This document shows positions 54,053-61,646 of a stretch of 64,000 nucleotides of DNA, piece after piece. How positions within the stretch are numbered: the first letter of the stretch is position 1; each line of letters begins with the position of its first letter. The position numbers and the translations under genes were made by a program. The notes below the pieces were generated by a model that was not told where the DNA came from, ran no database searches, and saw nothing but the letters and a program-made list of their open reading frames with translations. Source of the stretch: Teretinema sp942493045 (lineage in GTDB: Bacteria > Spirochaetota > Spirochaetia > Treponematales > Treponemataceae); NCBI GenBank assembly GCA_942493045.1, contig OW818665.1:2852001-2916000 (forward strand). Reading direction: 5' to 3'.

Positions 54053-55429
54053 ATGATCGAAATACTGGAAGAGCGCAAAAATCAGGTTTTTGAAAACGGT
54101 AAAGACGATCACGGCATTGCCTGCGGTAAGGCCAGTACGGCCGGCTCCGTCAGTCAACGGGCCTGCGTTTTCTGCGGCTCGCGCGTGGTGCTCTACCCGA
54201 TTACCGACGCCCTGCACCTGATTCACGGGCCCATCGGCTGCGCCGCCTATACCTGGGATATCCGGGGCTCGATGTCCAGCGGCCCGGAACTGCACCGCAT
54301 GAGCTTTTCCACCGACGTTCACGAAAACGAGGTGATCTACGGCGGCGAGAAAAAACTGTACGCCGCCCTCTGCGAGCTTATCGACCATTATCAGCCTAAG
54401 GCGGCCTTCGTTTATTCCACCTGCATCGTCGGCCTGATCGGCGACGACGTGGAAGCTGTTTGCGCGAGGGTCTCCCGGGAAAAGAACCTGAAAGTAATCC
54501 CGGTGCATTCCGAGGGCTTTAAGGGTACCAAGAAAGACGGCTACCGCGCCGCCTGTGAAGCAGTATTCAAACTGACGGGGATCGACGATATCGCGCCGGT
54601 CTCGCCGTTCAGCATCAATATATTGGGCGAGTTCAACCTCGCCGGCGAAACCTGGATTATCAAGGACTATTACCGGCGCATGGGCATCGAGGTAACTTCA
54701 TGCATTACCGGCGACGGGCGGGTGGACGAGATTGGCCGCGCGCACCGCGCGAGACTGAACGTGGTGCAGTGTTCCGGCTCGATGACCTATCTGGCCAAGA
54801 TGATGAAGGAGCGCTACGGCATCCCCTTTATTCGCGTTTCCTATTTCGGCATTGAAGATATGAGCCAGGCCCTCTACGACGTCGCCGAGTTCTTCAAGGA
54901 TGAGCGCATCAGCGCCGCCACGCGGGAACTGGTGCGAAGCGAAGTCACTGATCTGCTGCCGGAACTGGCCCGCTACCGCCGCGACCTGACCGGGCGCAAG
55001 GCTGCAATCTACGTCGGCGGCTCATTCAAGTCCTTTTCCCTGGTTAAGGCCTTGCGCCATTTGGGCATGAGCACGGTGGTGGTCGGTTCGCAGACCGGCA
55101 CTGCGGAGGATTATACCTACCTCAAGGAGATCACCGACGACGGTACTATCATCTGCGATGACACCAACCCGCTGGAGCTCTCGCGTTTTATCCTTGAGAA
55201 GGGCGCGGATTTATTGATCGGCGGCGTCAAGGAGCGGCCGATTGCCTACAAGATGGGTATCGCCTTTTGCGACCACAATCATGAGCGCAAGGAAGCCCTG
55301 GCCGGCTTTGAGGGCATGCTCAATTTTGCCCGCGAGGTCCACGCCTCGGTAATGAGTCCGGTCTGGAAATACTCGCCGGCCCGCGCCGCCAACGCCTCAC
55401 GCAGCATCGATAAAGGAGGAGTGTCATGA
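54053..55429 (+). CDS. nifE: FeMo-cofactor scaffold protein NifE
   Basis: 458 residues, a NifD paralogue. Cluster cysteines at the expected places include Cys41 (CVFCGSR), Cys63 (GPIGCAAYTWDIRG) and a TCIVGLIGDD motif. With NifN it forms the scaffold where the NifB cofactor is matured with Mo and homocitrate. The open frame reaches back to 53660 inside nifK, but 54053 has GGGAGG and the right N-terminus. Overlaps nifN by 4 bp. Confidence 0.96.
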   Translation: MIEILEERKNQVFENGKDDHGIACGKASTAGSVSQRACVFCGSRVVLYPITDALHLIHGPIGCAAYTWDIRGSMSSGPELHRMSFSTDVHENEVIYGGEKKLYAALCELIDHYQPKAAFVYSTCIVGLIGDDVEAVCARVSREKNLKVIPVHSEGFKGTKKDGYRAACEAVFKLTGIDDIAPVSPFSINILGEFNLAGETWIIKDYYRRMGIEVTSCITGDGRVDEIGRAHRARLNVVQCSGSMTYLAKMMKERYGIPFIRVSYFGIEDMSQALYDVAEFFKDERISAATRELVRSEVTDLLPELARYRRDLTGRKAAIYVGGSFKSFSLVKALRHLGMSTVVVGSQTGTAEDYTYLKEITDDGTIICDDTNPLELSRFILEKGADLLIGGVKERPIAYKMGIAFCDHNHERKEALAGFEGMLNFAREVHASVMSPVWKYSPARAANASRSIDKGGVS

Positions 55430-56838
55430 CCGACACTGTAACGCTTGAAAAAACAGAATTATATTCGCGGAACTTTGCCTCCACCCGCAACGCCTGTAAG
55501 CTCTGCGCTCCGCTGGGAGCCAGTATCGCCTTCCGCGGCATCGAGGGCTGTATCCCTCTGATTCACGGCTCGCAGGGCTGCTCGACCTATATCCGCCGCT
55601 ACGGCATCAGCCATTTCCGCGAGCCGATCGACATCGCCTCGTCGAATTTTACGGAGTCCTCGGCTATCTTCGGCGGCAGGGACAACCTGCGCAGCGCCCT
55701 CGTCAACGTTACGCGACAATACGCGCCGCGGGCCATCGGCATTACCTCCACCTGCCTTTCGGAAACCATCGGCGAAAACGTGCCGATGTACCTGGGCGAG
55801 TTTGCCCGCGAAAAACTGGAGTTGCCGGTGCTGTTTTACGCCTCGACCCCGAGTTACCGTGGCACGCATATGGACGGCTTTCACGAAGCGATTTTCTCGG
55901 CGGTCAGCGCCCTCGCCGGAGCAACCGCGCCGGATGGCAGCAGCGAGATTGCCGGCGCGAGCGCGCCATCGGAGCGCATCAACTTAATTTCCGGTTTTGT
56001 TTCCACGGAAGATATCCGCGAGCTGCATGAGATTATGCAGTCGTTTGGAAAGCCCTATACCCTGTTGCCGGATTACTCGGAGACCCTGGACGGCGTGTCC
56101 TGGGATACCTACCGCAAGCTGCCGGAAGGCGGGACAGCTCTCTCGGACATTGCGGCCATGGCTCAGGCTGCCGGGACCGTGTACCTCGCTGAAGCGGTGC
56201 AGAGCGATAAAAACGCCGCCCTGTTTTTGGAGCGCGCCCACGGAGTGCCGGCCGAAAACCTGCCCCTGCCGATCGGCATCGCCAACACTGATCGGTTTTT
56301 CGCGGCTCTGCAGCGCCTCTCGGGCGCGGATGTTCCCGCCAAGTGGCAGAAGGCCCGCGGCCGGCTGGTGGACGCCTACATTGACGGACACAAGTACTGC
56401 TTCGGGAAAAAGGCCATTGTCTACGGCGAGGAGGATCTGGTCGTAGCCCTCTGCGCCTTCCTCTGCGAGATCGGCGTGCGTCCGGTTATCGCCGCTACCG
56501 GCGCCGAAAGCGCGATCTTCAAGGCCCGGCTGGCCGAGGTTTCCGGACCCGCTGGAACGGAACAACTGGTGATGGACGATACCGACTTTGCCACCGTGCT
56601 GGAAGAAGCCCGCTCCCTGAAGGCCGACCTGGTAATGGGCAACAGCAAGGGTTTTTTCCTGTCGCGCAATCTCGGCCTCCCGTTGGTGCGCTGCGGCTTC
56701 CCGGTACATGACCGCGTCGGCGGTCAGCGCATCCTGCACCTCGGCTATCGTGGAACGATGAACCTTTTTGACCTGGTATGCAACGCCCTGATGGAAGCTA
56801 AGCAGTCGGCGGCCGCCAGCGGCTACACCTATATTTGA
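55426..56838 (+). CDS. nifN: FeMo-cofactor scaffold protein NifN
   Basis: 470 residues, a NifK paralogue. NACKLCAPLGA (Cys24, Cys27), Cys42 and SQGCSTYIRR (Cys52) are at the start, and TSTCLSETIGENV follows at about 105. Partner of NifE. In many clostridia nifN and nifB are fused; here they are separate genes, 26 bp apart. A small Ala/Ser-rich insert at about 165-180 is not usual. Confidence 0.95.
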   Translation: MTDTVTLEKTELYSRNFASTRNACKLCAPLGASIAFRGIEGCIPLIHGSQGCSTYIRRYGISHFREPIDIASSNFTESSAIFGGRDNLRSALVNVTRQYAPRAIGITSTCLSETIGENVPMYLGEFAREKLELPVLFYASTPSYRGTHMDGFHEAIFSAVSALAGATAPDGSSEIAGASAPSERINLISGFVSTEDIRELHEIMQSFGKPYTLLPDYSETLDGVSWDTYRKLPEGGTALSDIAAMAQAAGTVYLAEAVQSDKNAALFLERAHGVPAENLPLPIGIANTDRFFAALQRLSGADVPAKWQKARGRLVDAYIDGHKYCFGKKAIVYGEEDLVVALCAFLCEIGVRPVIAATGAESAIFKARLAEVSGPAGTEQLVMDDTDFATVLEEARSLKADLVMGNSKGFFLSRNLGLPLVRCGFPVHDRVGGQRILHLGYRGTMNLFDLVCNALMEAKQSAAASGYTYI

Positions 56839-56864
56839 GAACCGGAACACCGGAGGAGGCAACT

Positions 56865-58145
56865 ATGGACTTCAGCAAACACCCCTGCTTCAGCGCCGAG
56901 GCACGGCACACCACCGGGCGGATTCATCTGCCCGTCGCCCCGAAATGCAATGTGCAGTGCAATTTTTGCAACCGGAAATTTGACTGCGTCAACGAAAGCC
57001 GCCCCGGCGTGTGCAGTACCATCCTCGCGCCGGACCAGGCCCTCGATTACCTCGGTAACGTTCTGGAGAAGGTCGATAACCTGGCCGTCGTCGGCATTGC
57101 CGGCCCCGGCGACCCCTTCGCCAATCCGGAGGAAACGCTGCGCACCATGGAGCTGGTCGGAAAAAAATACCCGGATAAAATCCTGTGCCTGGCCACCAAC
57201 GGTCTCGGCCTTCCGGAATATGTGGAACGGCTCTCAAAACTGAATGTCTCGCACGTCACCGTGACCGTCAACGCCGTGGATCCGGAAATCGGCGCGAAGA
57301 TTTATTCCTGGGTACGACTCGGGCCGCATACCTACCGCGGCGTGGAAGGCGCGCGAGTATTGCTGGAAAAGCAGACCGAGGCCATTCGCGCCCTCAAAGC
57401 TCACGGCATTACCGTCAAGATCAATACAGTGATTATCCCGGGCGTAAACGATGAGCATGCTGAGGAAGTCGCCCGCTATACCGCCGCCCTCGGCGCGGAC
57501 GTGCAAAACTGCATACCGTTGATGCATGTCGAGGACACAGTTTTCGCGGGAGTGAAAACCCCCGAGGCCGGCGAGATGCAGGCCCTGCGCTTCCGCACCG
57601 GTCGGCATATTAAACAAATGTCGCACTGTGCCCGCTGTCGGGCCGACGCAGTCGGCAAACTCGGCGAAAACAATACCGCCGAAATCGAAACCATGCTTTC
57701 CGAGGCCGCCACCCTCAAGCCGACTACGGAGAAACCCTATGTCGCCGTGGCCTCCATGGAGGGTCTGTTCGTCAACCGCCATCTCGGCGAGGCTACGGAC
57801 CTGTGGATTTTCAAGCGCGGCGAAAAAAGCGCGGACGGCGGCGAGGGTGACCCTGTGCTGATTGCCCGGCGCAACACGCCCGTGCCGGGAACGGGGGATG
57901 AGCGCTGGGAATTACTGGCCGCCACAATCGCGGACTGCGTGGCAGTGCTGGTTAGCGGTTCCGGAAAATCCCCGGAAAAGGTGCTCAAGAATCATGGCAT
58001 CACGGTGATAGCCATGGAAGGCCTGGTTTCCGACGGCGCCGGCGCCATCCTCTCTGGCCGTGAAATTCCGAAGGTGTTATTGCGCACCGCCGGTTCCTGC
58101 GGGGCGGGAACTTCCTGCTCCGGTACCGGAATGGGCTGCGCCTGA
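56865..58145 (+). CDS. nifB: nitrogenase cofactor biosynthesis radical SAM protein NifB
   Basis: 426 residues. The radical SAM cluster motif is CNVQCNFC (Cys28, Cys32, Cys35). Further cluster cysteines include those in KFDCVNES and the SHCARCRADAVG block at about 255. A NifX/NafY-like domain (about 298-405, starting YVAVASMEGLFVNRHLGEA) follows and the end is Gly/Cys-rich (CGAGTSCSGTGMGCA). NifB builds the 8Fe-9S-C core (NifB-co). Start 56865 has GGAGGAGG. Confidence 0.97.
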   Translation: MDFSKHPCFSAEARHTTGRIHLPVAPKCNVQCNFCNRKFDCVNESRPGVCSTILAPDQALDYLGNVLEKVDNLAVVGIAGPGDPFANPEETLRTMELVGKKYPDKILCLATNGLGLPEYVERLSKLNVSHVTVTVNAVDPEIGAKIYSWVRLGPHTYRGVEGARVLLEKQTEAIRALKAHGITVKINTVIIPGVNDEHAEEVARYTAALGADVQNCIPLMHVEDTVFAGVKTPEAGEMQALRFRTGRHIKQMSHCARCRADAVGKLGENNTAEIETMLSEAATLKPTTEKPYVAVASMEGLFVNRHLGEATDLWIFKRGEKSADGGEGDPVLIARRNTPVPGTGDERWELLAATIADCVAVLVSGSGKSPEKVLKNHGITVIAMEGLVSDGAGAILSGREIPKVLLRTAGSCGAGTSCSGTGMGCA

Positions 58146-58174
58146 TAAATAGAAGAGAAAGAAAGGATTGACCG

Positions 58175-58483
58175 ATGACTAAACCCGCGCATCACATTTT
58201 TGTTTGCGGATCGTTCCGCATGAACGGCTCCCCTCAGGGAGTTTGCAGTAAGGGCGGCTCAATGCAGCTGATGCAGTATCTGGAGGGCGAGCTTTCGGAC
58301 CGCAGCATGGGAGACGTAATGGTTTCCAGCACCGGCTGCCTGAAAGTCTGCGACCGCGGACCGGCGGTGGTGGTGTACCCCGAGGGTTGGTGGTACGGCC
58401 ATGTCGACAGCGAGGAAGCTATTGACGCCATTATCGACTCCATTGAAAGCGGAACCCCGGCGGCCGATTATCTAATCGCCTGA
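58175..58483 (+). CDS. thioredoxin-like 2Fe-2S ferredoxin
   Basis: 102 residues. The four cysteines C11, C24, C55 and C59 (VCGSFRMNGSPQGVC spaced, then TGCLKVCDRGP) follow the spacing of thioredoxin-fold 2Fe-2S ferredoxins encoded in nif clusters. Likely an electron carrier for nitrogenase or cofactor assembly. Last gene of the operon; its end overlaps the convergent modC end by 16 bp. Confidence 0.9.
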   Translation: MTKPAHHIFVCGSFRMNGSPQGVCSKGGSMQLMQYLEGELSDRSMGDVMVSSTGCLKVCDRGPAVVVYPEGWWYGHVDSEEAIDAIIDSIESGTPAADYLIA

Positions 58484-59574
58484 GTTCCGCCCAGTAGCAG
58501 AATTTTGTCGGCCGGAAGGCAGAGCGCGCCGCGTTCTGCCGGCCGGCTGTTTTTCGCGGAGCTGTCCAGCGGCATATCCCGGCAGATCATCTCGCGCGCG
58601 TCGCGGCTGCCGCCGGCGCTACCCGGTGCGGTCAGGGCGGTGTAATAGCAGGCCGCCGAGAAGGGCGTCTCTGAGCAAACGCCGCGCTCAAAATCAAAGC
58701 AGTTTACGGCGTCGCCCGCCTTCTTTTCGCGGATATGGTGAGCATGGATACCGACGTGCGTCAGGCCTTCCGGCACGGTTTCGCCGGTTTCCAGCAGTAG
58801 GCCCCAGGAGGGGACGGCCACGCGGCGGTCTCCGGCCTTCAGCGCCGGCGCGATATTGCGGCAGCCGGTCAGCCACGCGGCTTCCACGCTGCGCGGCTGG
58901 GCAAATATTTCCTCGCGCGTTCCGGCAGCCAGGGCGCGGCCCTTGTCCATGATTACCAGCCGCTCGCAAAAACGGAAGACTTCGTCCCTGTCGTGCGAGA
59001 CAAACAGCACGCTCCCCTTAAAAGAGGACAGAGACTCCAGCATCTCGGTTTCCAGACGTGAGCGCAGTTCGGCGTCCAGGGCCGAGAAGGGCTCATCGAG
59101 CATCAGGATTTCCGGCTCCAGCACCAGGGCCCGGGCGAGGGCGGCGCGCTGCTGCTGGCCGCCGCTGAGCTGCGCGGGATAGCGCGAACCCAGCTCCGTC
59201 ATCCGGAAGCGGCGCAGCGCATCGGCGATCATTGACGAGCGCTCCGCCGCGCCGCGCAGACCGCGGGCGCGCAGCACGATATCGATATTCTGATAAACGG
59301 TCAGGTGCGGGAAGAGGGCGTAGTGCTGAAACAACAGGGCAGTGTTGCGCTTTTGCGGCGGCAGGTTGATGTGCCGCGCGGAATCAAAAACAGTCCGTCC
59401 GTTAATGCTGATAAAGCCCTCATCCGGCGTCTCTATCCCGGCGATGCAGCGCAGCGTCATGCTCTTGCCGCAGCCGGAAGCCCCCAATAGCGCGGTGCGC
59501 AGGGCTCCTTCCTTCAGTGAGATTTCCAGGGTAAAGCCGGATAGTTTTTTCTTGATATCTACGATAATGCTCAT
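58468..59574 (-). CDS. modC: molybdate ABC transporter ATP-binding protein ModC
   Basis: 368 residues. Walker A GASGCGKS (31-38), Q-loop LLFQHYALFPHLT, signature LSGGQQQRAALARAL, Walker B LMLDEPFSALD and the switch His in FVSHDRDE. A C-terminal region (about 250-368) corresponds to a TOBE/Mop-like regulatory domain, weakly conserved. The start at 59574 overlaps modB's stop by 4 bp; a frame continuing to 60498 is only an extension across modB. Drives molybdate import for FeMo-cofactor. Confidence 0.93.
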   Translation of the reverse strand: MSIIVDIKKKLSGFTLEISLKEGALRTALLGASGCGKSMTLRCIAGIETPDEGFISINGRTVFDSARHINLPPQKRNTALLFQHYALFPHLTVYQNIDIVLRARGLRGAAERSSMIADALRRFRMTELGSRYPAQLSGGQQQRAALARALVLEPEILMLDEPFSALDAELRSRLETEMLESLSSFKGSVLFVSHDRDEVFRFCERLVIMDKGRALAAGTREEIFAQPRSVEAAWLTGCRNIAPALKAGDRRVAVPSWGLLLETGETVPEGLTHVGIHAHHIREKKAGDAVNCFDFERGVCSETPFSAACYYTALTAPGSAGGSRDAREMICRDMPLDSSAKNSRPAERGALCLPADKILLLGGTQAIR

Positions 59575-60236
59575 CTTTTTTTCCCGGTAAAGGCGTTTAC
59601 CGCCAAGGTTACGGCGAAGGAGATAGACACAATGATCAATACCCAAAACAGCGCCAGCCGCATGTTGCCGCTCTCCGAGGCAAAAAAGATGGCCAGGGGA
59701 AGGGTTTGAGTGCGTCCGGGAATATTCCCGGCAATCATCAGCGTCGCCCCGAATTCGCCGAGTGCCCGGGCAAAGCCCAGAATGGTTCCGGCGGCCAGGG
59801 CGGAGCGGCACAGCGGCAACGTGATGCGCGTAAAGATGGTCAGCTCCGAAAGGCCGAGGGTGCGCGCCGCGGCGGTCAGACATGGATCGATGTTTTCGAT
59901 TGACGCCAGTACTGTGCGGTACACCAGCGGAAAGGCCACGACCGTAGCGGCGATTACCGTAGCCTGCCAGGAAAAAATCACCCGGAAGCCGAGCTTCAGC
60001 AAAAAAATTCCGAGCGGGCTGTTCCGGCCGAACAGCACCAGTAGAAAAAAGCCGAGTACAGTCGGCGGCAGCACCATCGGCAGGGTGAACAGCGCGTCCA
60101 GCACAATACGCACTATACCCTTCAGCCTGGCGACGCCGGCGGCTGTCAGCACCCCCAAAAGCAGGGCGCAGCCGGTCGCCGCCAGAGAGGTCTTTAGGGA
60201 TATTATCAGCGGTGAAAAGTCCGTCGGTATCATCAA
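59571..60236 (-). CDS. modB: molybdate ABC transporter permease ModB
   Basis: 221 residues with five or six membrane helices. The EAA loop that contacts the ATPase is AARTLGLSELTIFTRITLPL (about 125-144), and LGFARALGEFGATLMIAGN is the ModB/CysT hallmark. Overlaps modA and modC by 4 bp each, a tightly coupled operon. Confidence 0.95.
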   Translation of the reverse strand: MMIPTDFSPLIISLKTSLAATGCALLLGVLTAAGVARLKGIVRIVLDALFTLPMVLPPTVLGFFLLVLFGRNSPLGIFLLKLGFRVIFSWQATVIAATVVAFPLVYRTVLASIENIDPCLTAAARTLGLSELTIFTRITLPLCRSALAAGTILGFARALGEFGATLMIAGNIPGRTQTLPLAIFFASESGNMRLALFWVLIIVSISFAVTLAVNAFTGKKR

Positions 60237-61021
60237 TCGCCCGCGGTAAATCCGTAGCGCGCAAAGATGGCCTGGGCCTGCGCTCCGGAGAGCCAGAGTA
60301 AGAACTGCCCGGCGGCTTCTGCTTCGGCGCTGGAGCTGACCACCGCCGCGGGGTAGACGACCGGCGCGTGCGAGAGGGGAGGGGCCTTGGCGGCGACAAA
60401 CACGGCGCTTTCTCCGGCGGCGTCGGTGGCGTAGACCACGCCCGCCTCAACCTCGCCAGAGGCGACATAGGCGAGCACCTGGCGGACATCCTTGGCATAG
60501 ACGGCCTTGGCGGTGACCGCTTCCAGAATGCCGAGCTTGATGAAGACCTGGGCGGCGTACTGTCCGGCCGGAACGCTGCTTATCTCGCCGAGGGCAATCT
60601 GGCGGACCGCCGCTGTGGCAACGTCGGCGAAGGCTGTAATGGCGGGATTCGCGGCGGGCGTTATCAGTACTATTTCGTTGCTTAATAGATTTAGGCGACT
60701 GGCGCTGAGGATCAGGCCTTGAGTCTGCAGGGTGTCCATTTGTTTTGGGGCGGCGGAAATAAAGAGGTCTATCGGGGCGCCCTGCTCAATCTGGCTTTGC
60801 AGGGCACCGGAGGCCCCGTAGGTGGTTATGACTTTGATCTCCGGGCGCAGGGCTTGATAGGCTTGAACGGCCTCGGCGAAGGCGTCCTTGAGGCTGGCCG
60901 CCGCCGCCACCAGGAGCTCGGTCTGGCCTGGTGGCGGCACGGCTGCGCTGTCTTTTTTTCCGGAAGCCGCGGCCAGGGCGCAGAGCAGGCCCAACATTGT
61001 AAGCAGCGCGAATCGTTTCAT
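60233..61021 (-). CDS. modA: molybdate ABC transporter substrate-binding protein ModA
   Basis: About 262 residues. Signal peptide: MKRFALLTMLGLLCALAAASG; no lipobox Cys follows, so it seems to be a free periplasmic protein (or the Cys within the core is used atypically). The ligand loops AAAASLKDAF, YGASGALQSQIEQGAPIDLF and VVYATDAA are ModA motifs. In-frame ATGs are at 61042, 61024 and 61021; AGGAG is best spaced for 61021. A terminator-like hairpin lies in its leader. Confidence 0.93.
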   Translation of the reverse strand: MKRFALLTMLGLLCALAAASGKKDSAAVPPPGQTELLVAAAASLKDAFAEAVQAYQALRPEIKVITTYGASGALQSQIEQGAPIDLFISAAPKQMDTLQTQGLILSASRLNLLSNEIVLITPAANPAITAFADVATAAVRQIALGEISSVPAGQYAAQVFIKLGILEAVTAKAVYAKDVRQVLAYVASGEVEAGVVYATDAAGESAVFVAAKAPPLSHAPVVYPAAVVSSSAEAEAAGQFLLWLSGAQAQAIFARYGFTAGD

Positions 61022-61035
61022 CATATACTCCTTTT

Positions 61036-61095
61036 GACGCAAAAAAAGGCCGTACAGCCTTCCTGGAGGGGGAAAACCGTACGGCCTTGTGCGTC
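61036..61095 (-). promoter_or_regulatory. terminator-like hairpin in the modA leader (attenuator candidate)
   Basis: On the minus strand AAGGCCGTACGG pairs with CTGTACGGCCTT (12 bp, one G-U), followed by a T-run. Flanking GACGCA and TGCGTC can extend the helix. The Shine-Dalgarno of modA follows within about 10 nt. There is no upstream gene for it to terminate, so it likely controls modABC itself. Confidence 0.65.
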
Positions 61096-61107
61096 TGCTC
61101 AGGGATG

Positions 61108-61136
61108 AGTTTAGGGATTTGAACTGCCCCTGTCAA
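61108..61136 (-). promoter_or_regulatory. promoter of modABC
   Basis: On the minus strand TTGACA (61136-61131), 17 bp, TAAACT (61113-61108). The start would be near 61101, giving a leader of about 80 nt made mostly of the hairpin. Confidence 0.6.
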
Positions 61137-61171
61137 TCAAATAATGTAAAAATATGCAAAAACAGCCCTTT

Positions 61172-61183
61172 TTTATGCATAAA
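61172..61183. promoter_or_regulatory. palindrome TTTATGCATAAA between modA and the HEPN gene
   Basis: A perfect 12-bp palindrome with the same half-site (TTTATGCA) as the inverted repeat upstream of nifA. A further half-site-like TATGCA is at 61153-61158. It sits where it could control the rightward HEPN-nifV transcript and perhaps modABC. Confidence 0.45.
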
Positions 61184-61220
61184 TATTGATTAATTAGGCG
61201 ATTGTGATTACTGTGGAGGT

Positions 61221-61631
61221 ATGAAAAGCCAACTTGCTGACTGGAGAAGCTTCTATAACGAAGCCAAGAGTTTTCACAAAACTGCGCAAGGAAGCGTACG
61301 CCGCCCGGAAGTATTCACGCCCGGACTGGTTCACAACCTGTCCGCCATGAGTATTGAAAAGTATTTTATGGCGATTTTCATGCATCGCGGCCTGCTGCCG
61401 CGGAACCACACCATGGGCGATCTTTTGGAAGAGGCGAAGCCGCTTTTTCCGATTGACGCCGAAATTGAGGAGACTCTGCGCTACATGGATTCCCTGCAGG
61501 CCATTTGTTCGGTGGAGCATTTTAAGATTACCGAACCGCGGCGCGAGGATATCCCGCGCTTTTTGAAGGCGCTCGAGGCAGTGTCGGCCATTGCCGCCGT
61601 TGAGATTGGCCCGGCCGCCGAATCTGTGTAA
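61221..61631 (+). CDS. HEPN-domain protein
   Basis: 136 residues, all helical. HNLSAMSIEKYFMAIFMHRG and PRNHTMGDLLEEA are the two HEPN signature helices; RNH resembles, but does not exactly match, the RX4-6H ribonuclease motif. No MNT nucleotidyltransferase partner is encoded beside it, unlike toxin-antitoxin HEPN pairs. It is 15 bp upstream of the homocitrate-synthase-type gene, with its own GGAGGT. A role in nucleotide or RNA control within nitrogen fixation is speculative. Confidence 0.75.
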   Translation: MKSQLADWRSFYNEAKSFHKTAQGSVRRPEVFTPGLVHNLSAMSIEKYFMAIFMHRGLLPRNHTMGDLLEEAKPLFPIDAEIEETLRYMDSLQAICSVEHFKITEPRREDIPRFLKALEAVSAIAAVEIGPAAESV

Positions 61632-61646
61632 GGGAGGGACTGATAG

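Noticed and set aside
53660..55429. 589-codon frame that would start NifE inside nifK
   Set aside because: The first 131 codons lie in another frame of nifK, are Arg/Pro-rich, and the ATG at 54053 has a good Shine-Dalgarno.
58468..60498. 676-residue open frame on the minus strand spanning modC and modB
   Set aside because: Only the last 368 codons (from 59574) match ModC; the extension is out of frame with the clear ModB permease.
61036..61136. Moco (molybdenum cofactor) riboswitch upstream of modA
   Set aside because: Only one long hairpin is visible and the leader is too short for the multi-stem Moco RNA; recorded instead as an attenuator candidate of unknown type.
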